Below are positions 34,162 through 43,822 of a stretch of 64,000 nt of DNA, one piece after another; position 1 is the first letter of the stretch; each line of letters opens with the position of its first letter. The notes beneath the pieces are model-generated. The model was not told where the DNA came from. It searched no databases and was given only the letters and a program-made list of their open reading frames with translations. The stretch is taken from positions 1 to 64,000 of the forward strand of contig NZ_PJME01000011.1 of assembly GCF_002954775.1 (NCBI RefSeq). Direction: 5' to 3'. The DNA is from Streptomyces geranii (GTDB taxonomy: Bacteria > Actinomycetota > Actinomycetes > Streptomycetales > Streptomycetaceae). The translations under genes were made by a program, and so were the position numbers.

Positions 34162-36234
34162 TCAGCTCTCCGGGCGGTCCTCCGGCACCGGCTCCGTCGC
34201 GGGGACGGACTCGGTGGCTCCGGCCTTGGTGGTGATGGCCGGCGCCGAGCCGTTGGTCCCGTTCGTCAGCGACAGCTCCTTGGGGGAGAGCACCGGCGGG
34301 CGGGTGGACGGCGTACGGCGGGAGGAGCCGGTCCACGCGGGGCGGGCCGGGCGCTTGATGATGGGAGCGAAGACCTCGGCGATCTGCTCCTTGCTCAGCG
34401 TCTCCTTCTCCAGCAGTTCCAGCACCAGCGCGTCGAGCACGTCGCGGTTCTCGACCAGGATCTCCCAGGCCTCGTTGTGCGCGTTCTCGATGAGCTTCTT
34501 GACCTCTTCGTCGACGAGCGCGGCGACCTCTTCCGAGTAGTCGCGCGGGTGCGACATCTCCCGGCCCAGGAAGGGCTCGGTGTTGTCGCCGCCGAACTTG
34601 ATCGCGCCGAGGCGCTCGGTCATGCCGTACTGCGTGACCATCGCGCGGGCCGTCGCCGTGGCCTTCTCGATGTCGTTCGCCGCGCCCGTCGTCGGGTCGT
34701 GGAAGACGAGCTCCTCCGCCGCGCGCCCGCCCAGCATGTAGGCCAGCTGGTCGAGCATCTCGTTGCGGGTGGTGGAGTACTTGTCCTCGTCCGGGAGCAC
34801 CATCGTGTAACCGAGGGCCCGGCCGCGCGACAGGATCGTGATCTTGTGGACCGGGTCGGAGTTCGGGGAGGCCGCCGCGACCAGGGCGTGGCCGCCCTCG
34901 TGGTACGCGGTGATCTTCTTTTCCTTCTCCGACATGATCCGGGTCCGCTTCTGCGGGCCCGCCACGACGCGGTCGATCGCCTCGTCCAGCGACGCGTTGT
35001 CGATCAGCTTCTTGTCGGTGCGGGCGGTGAGCAGCGCTGCCTCGTTGAGGACGTTGCTCAGGTCCGCGCCGGTGAAGCCCGGCGTACGGCGGGCGACCGC
35101 ACCCAGATCGACGTCCGGGGCGACCGGCTTGCCCTTCTGGTGAACCTTGAGGATCTCCAGACGGCCCAGCATGTCCGGGCGGTCGACCGCGATCTGGCGG
35201 TCGAAACGGCCGGGGCGCAGCAGCGCCGGGTCGAGGATGTCCGGACGGTTCGTGGCGGCGATGAGGATCACACCGCCCTTGACGTCGAAGCCGTCCATCT
35301 CGACGAGCAGCTGGTTGAGCGTCTGCTCGCGCTCGTCGTGACCACCGCCGAGGCCGGCGCCGCGGTGGCGGCCGACCGCGTCGATCTCGTCGACGAAGAC
35401 GATCGCCGGGGCGTTCGCCTTGGCCTGCTCGAAGAGGTCACGCACTCGGGAGGCACCGACACCGACGAACATCTCGACGAAGTCGGAACCCGAGATCGAG
35501 TAGAACGGAACGCCCGCCTCGCCCGCGACAGCACGCGCGAGCAGCGTCTTGCCCGTACCGGGAGGCCCGTAGAGGAGCACACCCTTGGGGATCTTCGCGC
35601 CGACGGCCTGGAACTTGGCCGGCTCCTGGAGGAACTCCTTGATCTCGTGCAGTTCCTCGACGGCCTCGTCCGCGCCCGCGACGTCCGCGAACGTCGTCTT
35701 CGGGGTGTCCTTGGTGATGAGCTTGGCCTTGGACTTCCCGAACTGCATGACCCGGGAGCCGCCACCCTGCATCTGGTTCATCAGGAACAGGAACACGACG
35801 ACGATGAGGACGAAGGGGAGCAGCGACAGCAGGATGCTCACGAACGCGTTCTGCTTGGTCGGAGAGACCGTGTAGCCGTCCGGAATCTGCTTGTTCTGGT
35901 ACTTGTCCTGGAGAGTGTTCGCCAGGTTGACGCCCTGGTCGCCGATGTAGCTCGCCTGGATCTTCGAGCTGCCCTCGACTTTTTGGCCGTCCTTGAGCTG
36001 GACCTTGATGACCTGTTCGTCACCGGTGGTGATCTTGGCCTGCTCGACCTTGTTGTCATTGATCGCCTGGACGACCTGGCCGGTGTCCACCGTCTTGTAG
36101 CCGCCGGACGAGCCGACGACCTGCATCAACACGACCACGGCAAGGACGGCCAGCACGATCCACATGACCGGCCCACGGAAGTATCGCTTCACGTCCATCC
36201 ATACGGAGCGGTGCCGCCCCGTCCCTCCTGCCAT
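34162..36234 (-). CDS. ftsH: ATP-dependent zinc metalloprotease FtsH
   Basis: A membrane-anchored AAA+ protease of up to 690 residues that degrades damaged or regulatory membrane proteins. A first helix (about residues 23-42, MWIVLAVLAVVVLMQVV) and a second near 120-140 flank the extracytoplasmic domain. Walker A is GPPGTGKT, Walker B IVFVDEID, the pore loop is in FVEMFVGVGASRVRD, and the zinc site is HEGGH, completed by an Asp downstream. The 80-residue C-terminal tail is Thr/Pro/Ala-rich and variable. The start is ambiguous: ATG at 36234, or ATG at 36198 giving MDVKRYF; neither has a clear ribosome-binding site. Confidence 0.97.
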   Translation of the reverse strand: MAGGTGRHRSVWMDVKRYFRGPVMWIVLAVLAVVVLMQVVGSSGGYKTVDTGQVVQAINDNKVEQAKITTGDEQVIKVQLKDGQKVEGSSKIQASYIGDQGVNLANTLQDKYQNKQIPDGYTVSPTKQNAFVSILLSLLPFVLIVVVFLFLMNQMQGGGSRVMQFGKSKAKLITKDTPKTTFADVAGADEAVEELHEIKEFLQEPAKFQAVGAKIPKGVLLYGPPGTGKTLLARAVAGEAGVPFYSISGSDFVEMFVGVGASRVRDLFEQAKANAPAIVFVDEIDAVGRHRGAGLGGGHDEREQTLNQLLVEMDGFDVKGGVILIAATNRPDILDPALLRPGRFDRQIAVDRPDMLGRLEILKVHQKGKPVAPDVDLGAVARRTPGFTGADLSNVLNEAALLTARTDKKLIDNASLDEAIDRVVAGPQKRTRIMSEKEKKITAYHEGGHALVAAASPNSDPVHKITILSRGRALGYTMVLPDEDKYSTTRNEMLDQLAYMLGGRAAEELVFHDPTTGAANDIEKATATARAMVTQYGMTERLGAIKFGGDNTEPFLGREMSHPRDYSEEVAALVDEEVKKLIENAHNEAWEILVENRDVLDALVLELLEKETLSKEQIAEVFAPIIKRPARPAWTGSSRRTPSTRPPVLSPKELSLTNGTNGSAPAITTKAGATESVPATEPVPEDRPES

Positions 36235-36422
36235 AGTGAGTTTGACAAAGACTGTTCTAAATACTGCTCTTCGGACGGTACCCCAGCTTTGTTGCCCGAA
36301 GGCGCACGGGCGGGCTGCCGATCCCGTCTACGAATGCTCCAACGGCGCGAAACCCTCCGGGGTTCCCGGACGTCTCACAGGACTGGCCCTTTGGCTCAGC
36401 AGCCACCGGACCGGGCGCCGTG

Positions 36423-36983
36423 TCAGCCGCCGTAGACGTGCGGCGCGAGCGTACCGACGAACGGGAGGTTGCGGTACTTCTCCGCGTAGTCGAGGCCGTA
36501 GCCGATCACGAACTCGTTCGGGATGTCGAAGCCGACCCACTCCACCTCGATGGCGACCTTCGCGGCCTCCGGCTTGCGCAGCAGGGTGCAGATCTTCAGC
36601 GACTCGGGCTCCCGGGAGCCCAGGTTGGAGATCAGCCAGGACAGGGTCAGTCCCGAGTCGATGATGTCCTCGACGATGAGGACGTGCTTGCCCTTGATGT
36701 CGGTGTCGAGGTCCTTGAGGATCCGCACCACACCGGAGGACTGGGTGCCCGCGCCGTAAGACGACACGGCCATCCAGTCCATGGTGAGGGGGGTGGACAG
36801 CGCCCGGGCCAGGTCGGCCATGACCATCACCGCGCCCTTGAGGACGCCGACGATCAGCAGGTCCTTGCCCGCGTACTCCGCGTCGATCTTCGCGGCCAGT
36901 TCGACCAGCTTCGCGTCGATCTCTTCCTTGGTGATGAGCACCGACTTGAGGTCGGCACCCATGTCTTTCGCGTCCACCCGCAT
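36423..36983 (-). CDS. hpt: Hypoxanthine phosphoribosyltransferase
   Basis: A 186-residue purine-salvage enzyme making IMP (and GMP) from hypoxanthine (guanine) and PRPP. The PRPP-binding motif is HVLIVEDIIDSGLTLSWLI; DLLIVGVLKGAVMVMADLAR and VEWVGFDIPNEFVIGYGLDY complete the fold. The ATG at 36983 is preceded by GAAAG and gives normal length. It sits in the widely conserved tilS-hpt-ftsH order, downstream of tilS and 188 bp before ftsH. Confidence 0.97.
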   Translation of the reverse strand: MRVDAKDMGADLKSVLITKEEIDAKLVELAAKIDAEYAGKDLLIVGVLKGAVMVMADLARALSTPLTMDWMAVSSYGAGTQSSGVVRILKDLDTDIKGKHVLIVEDIIDSGLTLSWLISNLGSREPESLKICTLLRKPEAAKVAIEVEWVGFDIPNEFVIGYGLDYAEKYRNLPFVGTLAPHVYGG

Positions 36984-37054
36984 CACTTTCGGTCGCCCGT
37001 CGCCATTCGCCCGGCCCGCCGACCCCCGCCCCTCCTCGAAGAGGAGGGTGAGAT

Positions 37055-38146
37055 TCAGCCTTGCCGAATCACCAGTCTGCCACCCTGCCGCTGGGCGACG
37101 ACCCGGCCGGGGAGATTGATGGCCCCCTGACCACGCCAGCCGGTGATCAGCCGGTCGACTTCCTCGATGTGCCGGGCGAACAGCGAACCGGCCGGGGCGC
37201 CCGCCTCGATGGCGGCGCTGCGCAGGATGCGGCGGCGTACGGCGGGCGGCAGGGCGTACAGCTTGGCGCACTCCAGGAGGCCCGCGGCGTCCCGTACGGA
37301 GGCCTCGGCCTGGCGGGCCCAGGTGTCGAGGGCGTCGGCGTCGTCGCGGGAGAGCTGGGCCGTACGGGCGAGGGCCTCGACGACGCCCTTGCCGAGGGCC
37401 TTCTCCAGGGCGGGCAGGCCCTCGTGGCGCAGCCGGGACCGGGTGTAGGCCGGGTCGGCGTTGTGCGGGTCGTCCCAGACGGGGAGGGACTGGACCATGC
37501 ACGCCTTGCGGGCGGTCTGCCGGTCGAGCTGGAGGAAGGGCCGGCGGTAACGGCCGGGGGCCCCCGGCCCCCCGGAGACAGCGGCCATTCCGGAGAGGGA
37601 GCGGATGCCGGAGCCGCGGGCGAGGCCCAGCAGTACGGTCTCGGCCTGGTCGTCGCGGGTGTGGCCGAGAAGGACGGCGGCGGCGCCGTGCCGCTCCGCG
37701 GCGGCGTCCAGGGCGCTGTACCGGGCGTCGCGGGCGGCGGCCTCGGGGCCGCCCTCACGGCCGACGGTGACGGCGATCGACTCGACCGGGGCGAGGCCGA
37801 GTTCGGTCAGCCGCAGGACGACCTCGTCGGCGCGGAGGTCGGAGCCGGGCTGCAGGCCGTGGTCGACGGTGACGCCGCCGGCGCGCAGGCCGAGTTTGGG
37901 CGCTTCGAACGCCAGCGCGGAGGCGAGCGCCATGGAGTCGGCGCCGCCGGAGCACGCCACGAGGACGAGCGGGGCGGACTCGCCTGAGGTGGTGGGGCCG
38001 GGGAGGAGCGGGGCGTGCGCCGTGCGCGAGGTGTTGCGCGTGGCGTTGTGTGCGGTGTGGTGCGGGGTGTGGTGCCCGCTCAGGATGTCGTGGAGGGCGC
38101 GGCGAACCGCCAGGCGTATCGCCGCGACCGCAGGATGGGGACCCAT
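37055..38146 (-). CDS. tilS: tRNA(Ile)-lysidine synthetase
   Basis: A 363-residue PP-loop enzyme that attaches lysine to C34 of the CAU-anticodon tRNA-Ile, so that it reads AUA. The PP-loop is VACSGGADSMALASAL (about residues 63-78), with VDHGLQPGS, LLGHTRDDQAETVLLGLARG and PVWDDPHNADPAYTRSRLRH following. Between the start and the PP-loop there is an unusual His/Asn/Thr-rich low-complexity insert (HHTPHHTAHNATRN). Essential in most bacteria. Followed 71 bp later by hpt. Confidence 0.96.
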   Translation of the reverse strand: MGPHPAVAAIRLAVRRALHDILSGHHTPHHTAHNATRNTSRTAHAPLLPGPTTSGESAPLVLVACSGGADSMALASALAFEAPKLGLRAGGVTVDHGLQPGSDLRADEVVLRLTELGLAPVESIAVTVGREGGPEAAARDARYSALDAAAERHGAAAVLLGHTRDDQAETVLLGLARGSGIRSLSGMAAVSGGPGAPGRYRRPFLQLDRQTARKACMVQSLPVWDDPHNADPAYTRSRLRHEGLPALEKALGKGVVEALARTAQLSRDDADALDTWARQAEASVRDAAGLLECAKLYALPPAVRRRILRSAAIEAGAPAGSLFARHIEEVDRLITGWRGQGAINLPGRVVAQRQGGRLVIRQG

Positions 38147-38337
38147 GTCCGGTTCCCTTCATGAAGTTTTCGGGGGGTGAGCCGATTCCGGTCACTCAGA
38201 GTGTGTAGATGGTGACAGAAACGGGCGGTTCCCCGAGCATTGCACGCCTACCCATGCCCCACGGTCCCTCGGACGGGTGATTGAAGGGGCGTTCACCTGC
38301 CGTAGGCCGGATTCGTTTCACCACATGCCCCATCTGC

Positions 38338-39471
38338 TCACGATTCGGGCTTGCGGTGCACCCGCGCGACCCAGTCCGCCGGTTTGGCGATCTCCGCCTT
38401 GGTCGGGAGGGTGTTCGGGGAGGTCCAGACGCGGTTGAAGCCGTCCATGCCGACCTGGTCGACGACCGCGCGGACGAAGCGTTCGCCGTCCCGGTACTGC
38501 CGGAGTTTGGCGTCCAGGCCGAGGAGTTTGCGCAGCGCGAGGTCGAGCCGGGAGGCGCCCTTGGCCCGCCGCTGCTGGAACTTCTCCCGGATCTCGGCCA
38601 CGGAGGGCACCACCGCGGGGCCCACTCCGTCCATGACGAAGTCCGCGTGCCCCTCCAGGAGGGACATCACCGCGGTGAGGCGGCCGAGGATCTCCCGCTG
38701 GGCCGGCGTCTGCACCAGCTCCACCAGGGAGCGCCCGCCGTCGTCCTCCTCGCCCTCCGGCCGACCGCCCGCGAGGGACTGCGCGGCCTCCCTGATGCGC
38801 TCCAGGAACGTCGAGGGGTCGACGTCGGTCTCCCCCAAGAACGACTGGATTTCGCCCTCCAGGTGGTCGCGCAGCCAGGGCACACCGGTGAACTGGGTGC
38901 GGTGCGTCTCCTCGTGCAGACACACCCAGAGCCTGAAGTCGTGGGGCTGTACGTCGAGTTCGCGCTCCACGTGCACGATGTTCGGCGCGACGAGCAGCAG
39001 CCGGCCACCGCCATTGGCGCCCGCGGGCAGCTCACGGGTGGCCGGCGCGAAGGTCTCGTACTGGCCCAGCACCCGCGACGACAGGAACGACAGCAGCATG
39101 CCCAGCTCGACGCCGGTGACCTTGCCGCCGACGGCCCCGAGCACGGCCCCGCCGGGTGAACTCCCGCGCCGCTCCTCCATCTTGCCGAGCAGCGGCCTGA
39201 GCACCTCGCGGAACCCGGCGACGTTCGCCCGCACCCAGCCGGGGCGGTCGACGACGAGTACGGGGGTGTCGTGGACGGCGTCGGTACCCATCCGGGTGAA
39301 GCCCCGGACGTGCTCCTCGGACGCCTTCGCGTGCCGGCGCAGCTCCGCGACGATGGCCCGCGCCTCGTCACGGCTGACCTCCGGCCCCGGCCGCACGAGC
39401 CGGGTCGCGGTCGCCACCGCGAGATTCCAGTCGACCATCCCAGCAGATGCGGCACCACCGATGCTCGTCAT
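38338..39471 (-). CDS. DUF2342 zinc-dependent metalloprotease-like protein
   Basis: A 377-residue protein of the actinobacterial DUF2342 family, sometimes labelled F420 biosynthesis-associated. The zinc-binding motif HEETH appears in RLWVCLHEETHRTQFTGVPW, and a Glu ligand is probably in LEGHADFVMDG. Other conserved stretches are LLGKMEERRGSSPGGAVLG and LLLVAPNIVHVERELDV. No signal peptide is seen, so it is likely cytoplasmic. The neighbourhood with dacB and tilS is conserved in mycobacteria (Rv3626c, from memory). The substrate is unknown. Confidence 0.9.
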   Translation of the reverse strand: MTSIGGAASAGMVDWNLAVATATRLVRPGPEVSRDEARAIVAELRRHAKASEEHVRGFTRMGTDAVHDTPVLVVDRPGWVRANVAGFREVLRPLLGKMEERRGSSPGGAVLGAVGGKVTGVELGMLLSFLSSRVLGQYETFAPATRELPAGANGGGRLLLVAPNIVHVERELDVQPHDFRLWVCLHEETHRTQFTGVPWLRDHLEGEIQSFLGETDVDPSTFLERIREAAQSLAGGRPEGEEDDGGRSLVELVQTPAQREILGRLTAVMSLLEGHADFVMDGVGPAVVPSVAEIREKFQQRRAKGASRLDLALRKLLGLDAKLRQYRDGERFVRAVVDQVGMDGFNRVWTSPNTLPTKAEIAKPADWVARVHRKPES

Positions 39472-39640
39472 GCGTCAACCGTACGTGAGCGGTGCCCTCC
39501 GGGGGCAGGGCGGCGAGGTCGGCAGAGGTGAGGCCTGCTGGTCCGGCACCCGGCACTGCAGGCTGTGCCCACCCGTTCCGCCCTGCGGAACGCCTGCCCA
39601 CAGCGGTGGCCGCGGACGAGGAACCGTCCATCCAGCGGAG

Positions 39641-41332
39641 CTACCCGCAGCCGCACGCCGCAAGTGCCGTCGCCGTGCGGTCCAACGCCGCCTGGGCCTC
39701 TGTCGGGCTGGTCGTGTTCGCGGCCAGGAAGGCGAAGGCCAGGAGGCGGCCGTCGTGGTCCACGACCGTGCCCGCCAGGGCGTTGACGCCCGTCAGGGTG
39801 CCCGTCTTCGCGCGTACGACGCCTGCCGCGCCGTCCGTGTAGCGGGCGCTCAGGGTGCCCGTGAAGCCGGCCACCGGGAGGCCGGTGAGGGCCGCGCGGA
39901 GGTCGGGGCGGGACGGGTCGCCGGCCTTGGCCAGGAGGGCCGTGAGGAGGGCGGGGGTGAGCCGGTCGGCGCGGTTCAGGCCGCTGCCGTCCGCGAAGCG
40001 GGCGCCCGTCATGGGCAGGCCCAGCTTCTTCAACTGGGCGTGGATCGCCCTGCCGCCGCCCGCGAAGTCGGGGCGGGTCTTCGTCGCCAGCGCGGTCTGC
40101 CGGGCCAGTGCCTCCGCCAGGTCGTTGTCACTGTTCGTCAGCATCCGCTCGACCAGGGCCGAGAGCGGCGGCGAGGAGACCTGCGCGAGGGTGCTCGCGC
40201 GGGCCGTGGCCTTGGACGGGCCGGGCGACGTCGTCTTGATGCCGTGCTTCGCCAGCAGGGCGGCGAAGGCGCGGGTCGCGGACGCCGCCGGGTCGGTGAG
40301 GCGCGGCGCCGGTCCGCTCGTCGAGCCGTCCGTGCGGGCCTCGTCGGTCATCAGGGCGCTGACCGGGGCGAGGTTGTCGTTGACCCCGATCGGGTGGAGT
40401 TCGGCGCCGGCGTACAGCGTGGTGTCGTACGACAGCGTCACCTGGCGTACGCCGCGCTTCTTCAGGGCGGCGGCCGTCGAGTCGGCCAGGGTGCGCAGGC
40501 TCGCCCAGCCCTCCGGGTCCGTACGGGCCGTCAGGGTGGGGTCGCCGCCGCCGACCAGGACGAGTTCGTTGGTGTCGGGCTCCAGGGCGGCCCGGGTGGT
40601 GAGGCGGTGGTCGGCGCCGAGGGCGGAGAGCGCGGCGACGGCCGTGGCGATCTTCGTCGTCGAGGCGGGGACGAGCGCCTGGCCCGCCCCGAGGCCGTAC
40701 AGACGCTTCCCCGTGGCCACGTCGACGACCGCGGCGGTCCGCCGGGTACCGAGCGCCGGATTCTTCAGAAGCGGGTCCAGAACGGCCGCCAGGGCCCTTC
40801 CCGCGGGCGCCGCCTTCAGCGTGCCGGTGGCACCGCCGAGCCCGGTCAGCACGGACGGGGCGCTCGGCGCGGGCGCGGGCGCCCCGGCCGACGTACCGGA
40901 GGTAGCGGATGAATCGGACGTATCAGATTTACGACCGTGATCTGTGCCACCAGATCCCTCCTGTACGGCCGCCCAGTCCCGCTCCGCCGTACGCTGACCG
41001 GAGGAGTCCCAGGGGCCGGCGGCGGTCACCACGCCGGCGGTCAGCGCCAGTCCGGCGGTGGCGGCGCCCGCGGTGTACTGCCAGGTCCGCACGGTCCTCG
41101 GCAGGGACAGCGGGAGGGTCGTCAGCGCCTTCAGGTTCTTCGGCCTCGGCAGGGCCGCGAGCTTCGGTGCCACCGACTGTGTGATCCGCGCGACCCGCGG
41201 TCGTACGGCGGCCGTGGCCCGTGCCAGCTGCGGTTTCACCGAGGCCGCGGCCACGGTGAGACGCGGTCGTACGGTTCGCGCCAGCCGCGCCACCCGCGGC
41301 CTCGCGGCCCGCCAAGGCCTCAGCTCCGGCAC
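39641..41332 (-). CDS. dacB: D-alanyl-D-alanine carboxypeptidase/endopeptidase (PBP4 family)
   Basis: A class C penicillin-binding protein of 563 residues that trims or cleaves peptidoglycan stem peptides. The active-site motifs are SxxK in LVPASTTKIATAVAAL, SxN in LTNSDNDLAEALARQ and KTG in VVRAKTGTLTGVNAL. A single membrane helix (TAGAATAGLALTAGVVTAAG) follows an 85-residue, very basic cytoplasmic N-terminus made of repeated Ala/Arg/Val stretches (ARLARTVRPRL, ARATAAVRPRVARI). A Ser/Thr-rich linker follows. The start is assigned to the GTG at 41332 because AAAGGGG lies upstream; an ATG at 41377 also exists. Confidence 0.93.
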   Translation of the reverse strand: MPELRPWRAARPRVARLARTVRPRLTVAAASVKPQLARATAAVRPRVARITQSVAPKLAALPRPKNLKALTTLPLSLPRTVRTWQYTAGAATAGLALTAGVVTAAGPWDSSGQRTAERDWAAVQEGSGGTDHGRKSDTSDSSATSGTSAGAPAPAPSAPSVLTGLGGATGTLKAAPAGRALAAVLDPLLKNPALGTRRTAAVVDVATGKRLYGLGAGQALVPASTTKIATAVAALSALGADHRLTTRAALEPDTNELVLVGGGDPTLTARTDPEGWASLRTLADSTAAALKKRGVRQVTLSYDTTLYAGAELHPIGVNDNLAPVSALMTDEARTDGSTSGPAPRLTDPAASATRAFAALLAKHGIKTTSPGPSKATARASTLAQVSSPPLSALVERMLTNSDNDLAEALARQTALATKTRPDFAGGGRAIHAQLKKLGLPMTGARFADGSGLNRADRLTPALLTALLAKAGDPSRPDLRAALTGLPVAGFTGTLSARYTDGAAGVVRAKTGTLTGVNALAGTVVDHDGRLLAFAFLAANTTSPTEAQAALDRTATALAACGCG

Positions 41333-41418
41333 GACCAACCAGCCCCTTTCGCGATCACACTCCTGCGTGAGGGACACTTAACCACCAGAACTATGTGCTG
41401 ATCATGGAGGAGCCACCG

Positions 41419-41910
41419 GTGGAGTTCGACGTCACGATCGAGATTCCGAAGGGTTCACGGAACAAGTACGAGGTGGACCACGAGACCGGTCGGATCCGTC
41501 TGGACCGTCGCCTCTTCACCTCGACCAGTTACCCGGCCGACTACGGCTTCGTCGAGAACACCCTCGGCGAGGACGGCGACCCGCTGGACGCGCTGGTCAT
41601 CCTGGACGAGCCGACCTTCCCGGGCTGCCTCATCCAGTGCCGTGCGATCGGCATGTTCCGGATGACGGACGAGGCCGGCGGCGACGACAAGCTGCTGTGC
41701 GTGCCCGCGCACGACCCGCGCGTGGAGCACCTCCGGGACATCCACCACGTGTCGGAGTTCGACCGGCTGGAGATCCAGCACTTCTTCGAGGTCTACAAGG
41801 ACCTGGAGCCCGGCAAGTCCGTCGAGGGCGCCAACTGGGTGGGCCGCGCGGACGCCGAGGCCGAGATCGAGCGGTCGTACAAGCGCCTCAAGGAGCAGGG
41901 CGGCCACTGA
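41419..41910 (+). CDS. ppa: Inorganic pyrophosphatase, family I
   Basis: A 163-residue soluble enzyme hydrolysing pyrophosphate and so driving biosynthetic reactions. The family pattern is clear: EIPKGSRNKYEVDHETG, SYPADYGFVENTLGEDGDPL (metal-binding acids), DALVILDEPTFPG and HHVSEFDRLEIQHFFEVYKD. The GTG at 41419 is preceded by GGAGGAG and gives the standard length. It is divergent from dacB across an 86-bp gap, the same neighbour as in mycobacteria. A strong terminator follows. Confidence 0.97.
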   Translation: MEFDVTIEIPKGSRNKYEVDHETGRIRLDRRLFTSTSYPADYGFVENTLGEDGDPLDALVILDEPTFPGCLIQCRAIGMFRMTDEAGGDDKLLCVPAHDPRVEHLRDIHHVSEFDRLEIQHFFEVYKDLEPGKSVEGANWVGRADAEAEIERSYKRLKEQGGH

Positions 41911-41932
41911 GCTTGCCCGGCCGTTGTGCCCG

Positions 41933-41962
41933 ACGGGCCGCACGCGTGCGCGTGCGGCCCGT
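41933..41962 (+). terminator. Terminator of ppa
   Basis: Perfect 13-bp arms (41933-41945 and 41950-41962) around GTGC, 23 bp after the ppa stop, followed by TCGTGTGTCTGTG. Confidence 0.8.
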
Positions 41963-42022
41963 TCGTGTGTCTGTGCGCATACTGAGGCGTACTGAAAGGG
42001 CGTGCGCAGGGAGCGATACGGA

Positions 42023-43696
42023 GTGACGGACGAGGACCGCAAGCCGCCGTCGGACGAGGCCAGGCTGATCTTCGCGGGCGGCGCTGACGGGGAGTCGTCC
42101 ACGACCTCCGAGTTCGCGCTTCCCGAGGGGATGGCGCCGCCGAGGCCCGTCGCCGGGGAGTCCGAGACCACCTCCGAGTTCGCCCTGCCGGACGGGCTGG
42201 ACGTTCCGCAGCCGCCCGGTGGTGACAGCGAGGGCTCCGCCTTCAGCACCCCGCGCACCTACCGCGCACCCGCGTTCACCCCGCCCATGGGCATCCCTGT
42301 GGTGAGTCTCACCAAGGACGCGCCCTGGCAGGACCGGATGCGCACGATGCTGCGGATGCCGGTGGCCGAGCGGCCCGCGCCGGAACGGGTGCCCAAGGCG
42401 GCCGAGGAGGGCGGGCCCGCCGTCCCGCGCGTGCTCGACCTGACCCTGCGCATCGGCGAGCTGCTGCTCGCGGGTGGCGAGGGCGCCGAGGACGTGGAGG
42501 CGGCCATGTTCGCCGTCTGCCGGTCCTACGGCCTCGACCGCTGCGAGCCGACGGTCACCTTCACCCTCCTGTCGATCACGTACCAGCCCTCGCTCGTCGA
42601 CGACCCGGTGTCGGCGTCACGGACGGTCCGGCGCCGGGGCACCGACTACACGCGCCTGGCGGCCGTCTACCGGCTCGTGGACGACCTGAGCGACTCGGAG
42701 ACCGCCACCTCGCTGGAAGAGGCTTACGGGCGCCTTGCGGAGATCCGGCGCAACCGGCACCCGTACCCCGGCTGGGCGCTCACCGTGGCCGCCGGGCTGC
42801 TCGCGGGCGCGGCCTCCGTGCTCGTCGGCGGCGACTTCGTCGTGTTCGTCGCGGCGGCGCTCGGCGCGATGCTGGGCGACCGGCTGGCGTGGCTGTGCGC
42901 GGGGCGCGGGCTGCCGGAGTTCTACCAGTTCACCGTGGCCGCGATGCCCCCGGCCGCGATAGGGGTCGCGCTGACCCTCGCGGACGTGGACGTGAAGGCG
43001 TCCGCCGTGGTCACCGGTGGGCTGTTCGCGCTGCTGCCCGGGCGGGCGCTGGTGGCGGGCGTGCAGGACGGGCTGACCGGGTTCTACATCACCGCGTCCG
43101 CGCGGCTGCTGGAGGTCATGTACCTCTTCGTGGGCATCGTCGTCGGGGTGCTGCTGATCCTGTACTTCGGCGTGGAGCTGGGCGCGGAACTCAACCCGGA
43201 CGCCGCGCTGGGCACCGCCGAGCCCGAGTGGCAGATCGGCGCGTCCATGCTGCTGTCGCTGACCTTCGCGGTCCTGCTCCAGCAGGAACGATCCACCGTG
43301 CTGATCGTGACGCTCAACGGGGGTGTCGCGTGGAGCGTGTACGGCGCGATGCACGACACCGGGGAGTTCTCGCCGGTGGCGTCGACCGCCGTCGCGGCGG
43401 GGCTGGTGGGGCTGTTCGGGCAGCTGCTGTCGCGGTACCGGTACGCGTCCGCGCTGCCGTACACCACCGCGGCGATCGGGCCCCTGCTGCCGGGGTCGGC
43501 CACGTACTTCGGGCTGTTGTCGATCGCGCAGAACGACATGGACGCGGGGTTGGTCTCGCTGTCCAAGGCGGCGGCGCTGGCCATGGCCATCGCGATCGGG
43601 GTGAATCTGGGGTCGGAGATCTCGCGGTTGTTCCTGAGGGCGCCGAGCGGCTCCGCCGGGGGGCGGCGGGCCGCGAAGCGGACGCGAGGGTTTTAG
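42023..43696 (+). CDS. Threonine/serine exporter (ThrE) family membrane protein
   Basis: A 557-residue protein. The cytoplasmic N-terminus (about 120 residues) contains a duplicated motif (TTSEFALPEGMAPP and TTSEFALPDGLDVP). The DUF1212 half follows (LDLTLRIGELLLAGGEGAED, SYGLDRCEPTVTFTLLSITY) and then about ten membrane helices ending near residue 535. This matches Corynebacterium ThrE, which exports threonine and serine. GTG at 42023 has AGGGAG 9 nt upstream; another GTG lies 21 nt earlier. The real substrate in Streptomyces is not known. Confidence 0.9.
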   Translation: MTDEDRKPPSDEARLIFAGGADGESSTTSEFALPEGMAPPRPVAGESETTSEFALPDGLDVPQPPGGDSEGSAFSTPRTYRAPAFTPPMGIPVVSLTKDAPWQDRMRTMLRMPVAERPAPERVPKAAEEGGPAVPRVLDLTLRIGELLLAGGEGAEDVEAAMFAVCRSYGLDRCEPTVTFTLLSITYQPSLVDDPVSASRTVRRRGTDYTRLAAVYRLVDDLSDSETATSLEEAYGRLAEIRRNRHPYPGWALTVAAGLLAGAASVLVGGDFVVFVAAALGAMLGDRLAWLCAGRGLPEFYQFTVAAMPPAAIGVALTLADVDVKASAVVTGGLFALLPGRALVAGVQDGLTGFYITASARLLEVMYLFVGIVVGVLLILYFGVELGAELNPDAALGTAEPEWQIGASMLLSLTFAVLLQQERSTVLIVTLNGGVAWSVYGAMHDTGEFSPVASTAVAAGLVGLFGQLLSRYRYASALPYTTAAIGPLLPGSATYFGLLSIAQNDMDAGLVSLSKAAALAMAIAIGVNLGSEISRLFLRAPSGSAGGRRAAKRTRGF

Positions 43697-43739
43697 TGGG
43701 GGGCGCCTAGGAGCTCGGGGGTTCTGTTGTGCGGCGAGT

Positions 43740-43805
43740 GCAGGTGCGTTGTGGCTTGTCGCGCCCACGCGGCAGAGCCGCAAATGTCACAGCCCCGCGC
43801 CCCTA
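43740..43805 (-). repeat. Streptomyces dispersed intergenic repeat, GGGGCGCGGGG type
   Basis: Read on the minus strand the element begins TAGGGGCGCGGGGCTGTGAC and continues with a GGCTCTGCCGCGTGGGCGCG core and a GACAAGCC stretch. I recognise this as a family repeated in the intergenic regions of many Streptomyces. A related copy lies at 57911-57965. It separates convergent genes and may help terminate transcription. Confidence 0.7.
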
Positions 43806-43822
43806 GGTGGGTGCCCCGACCG

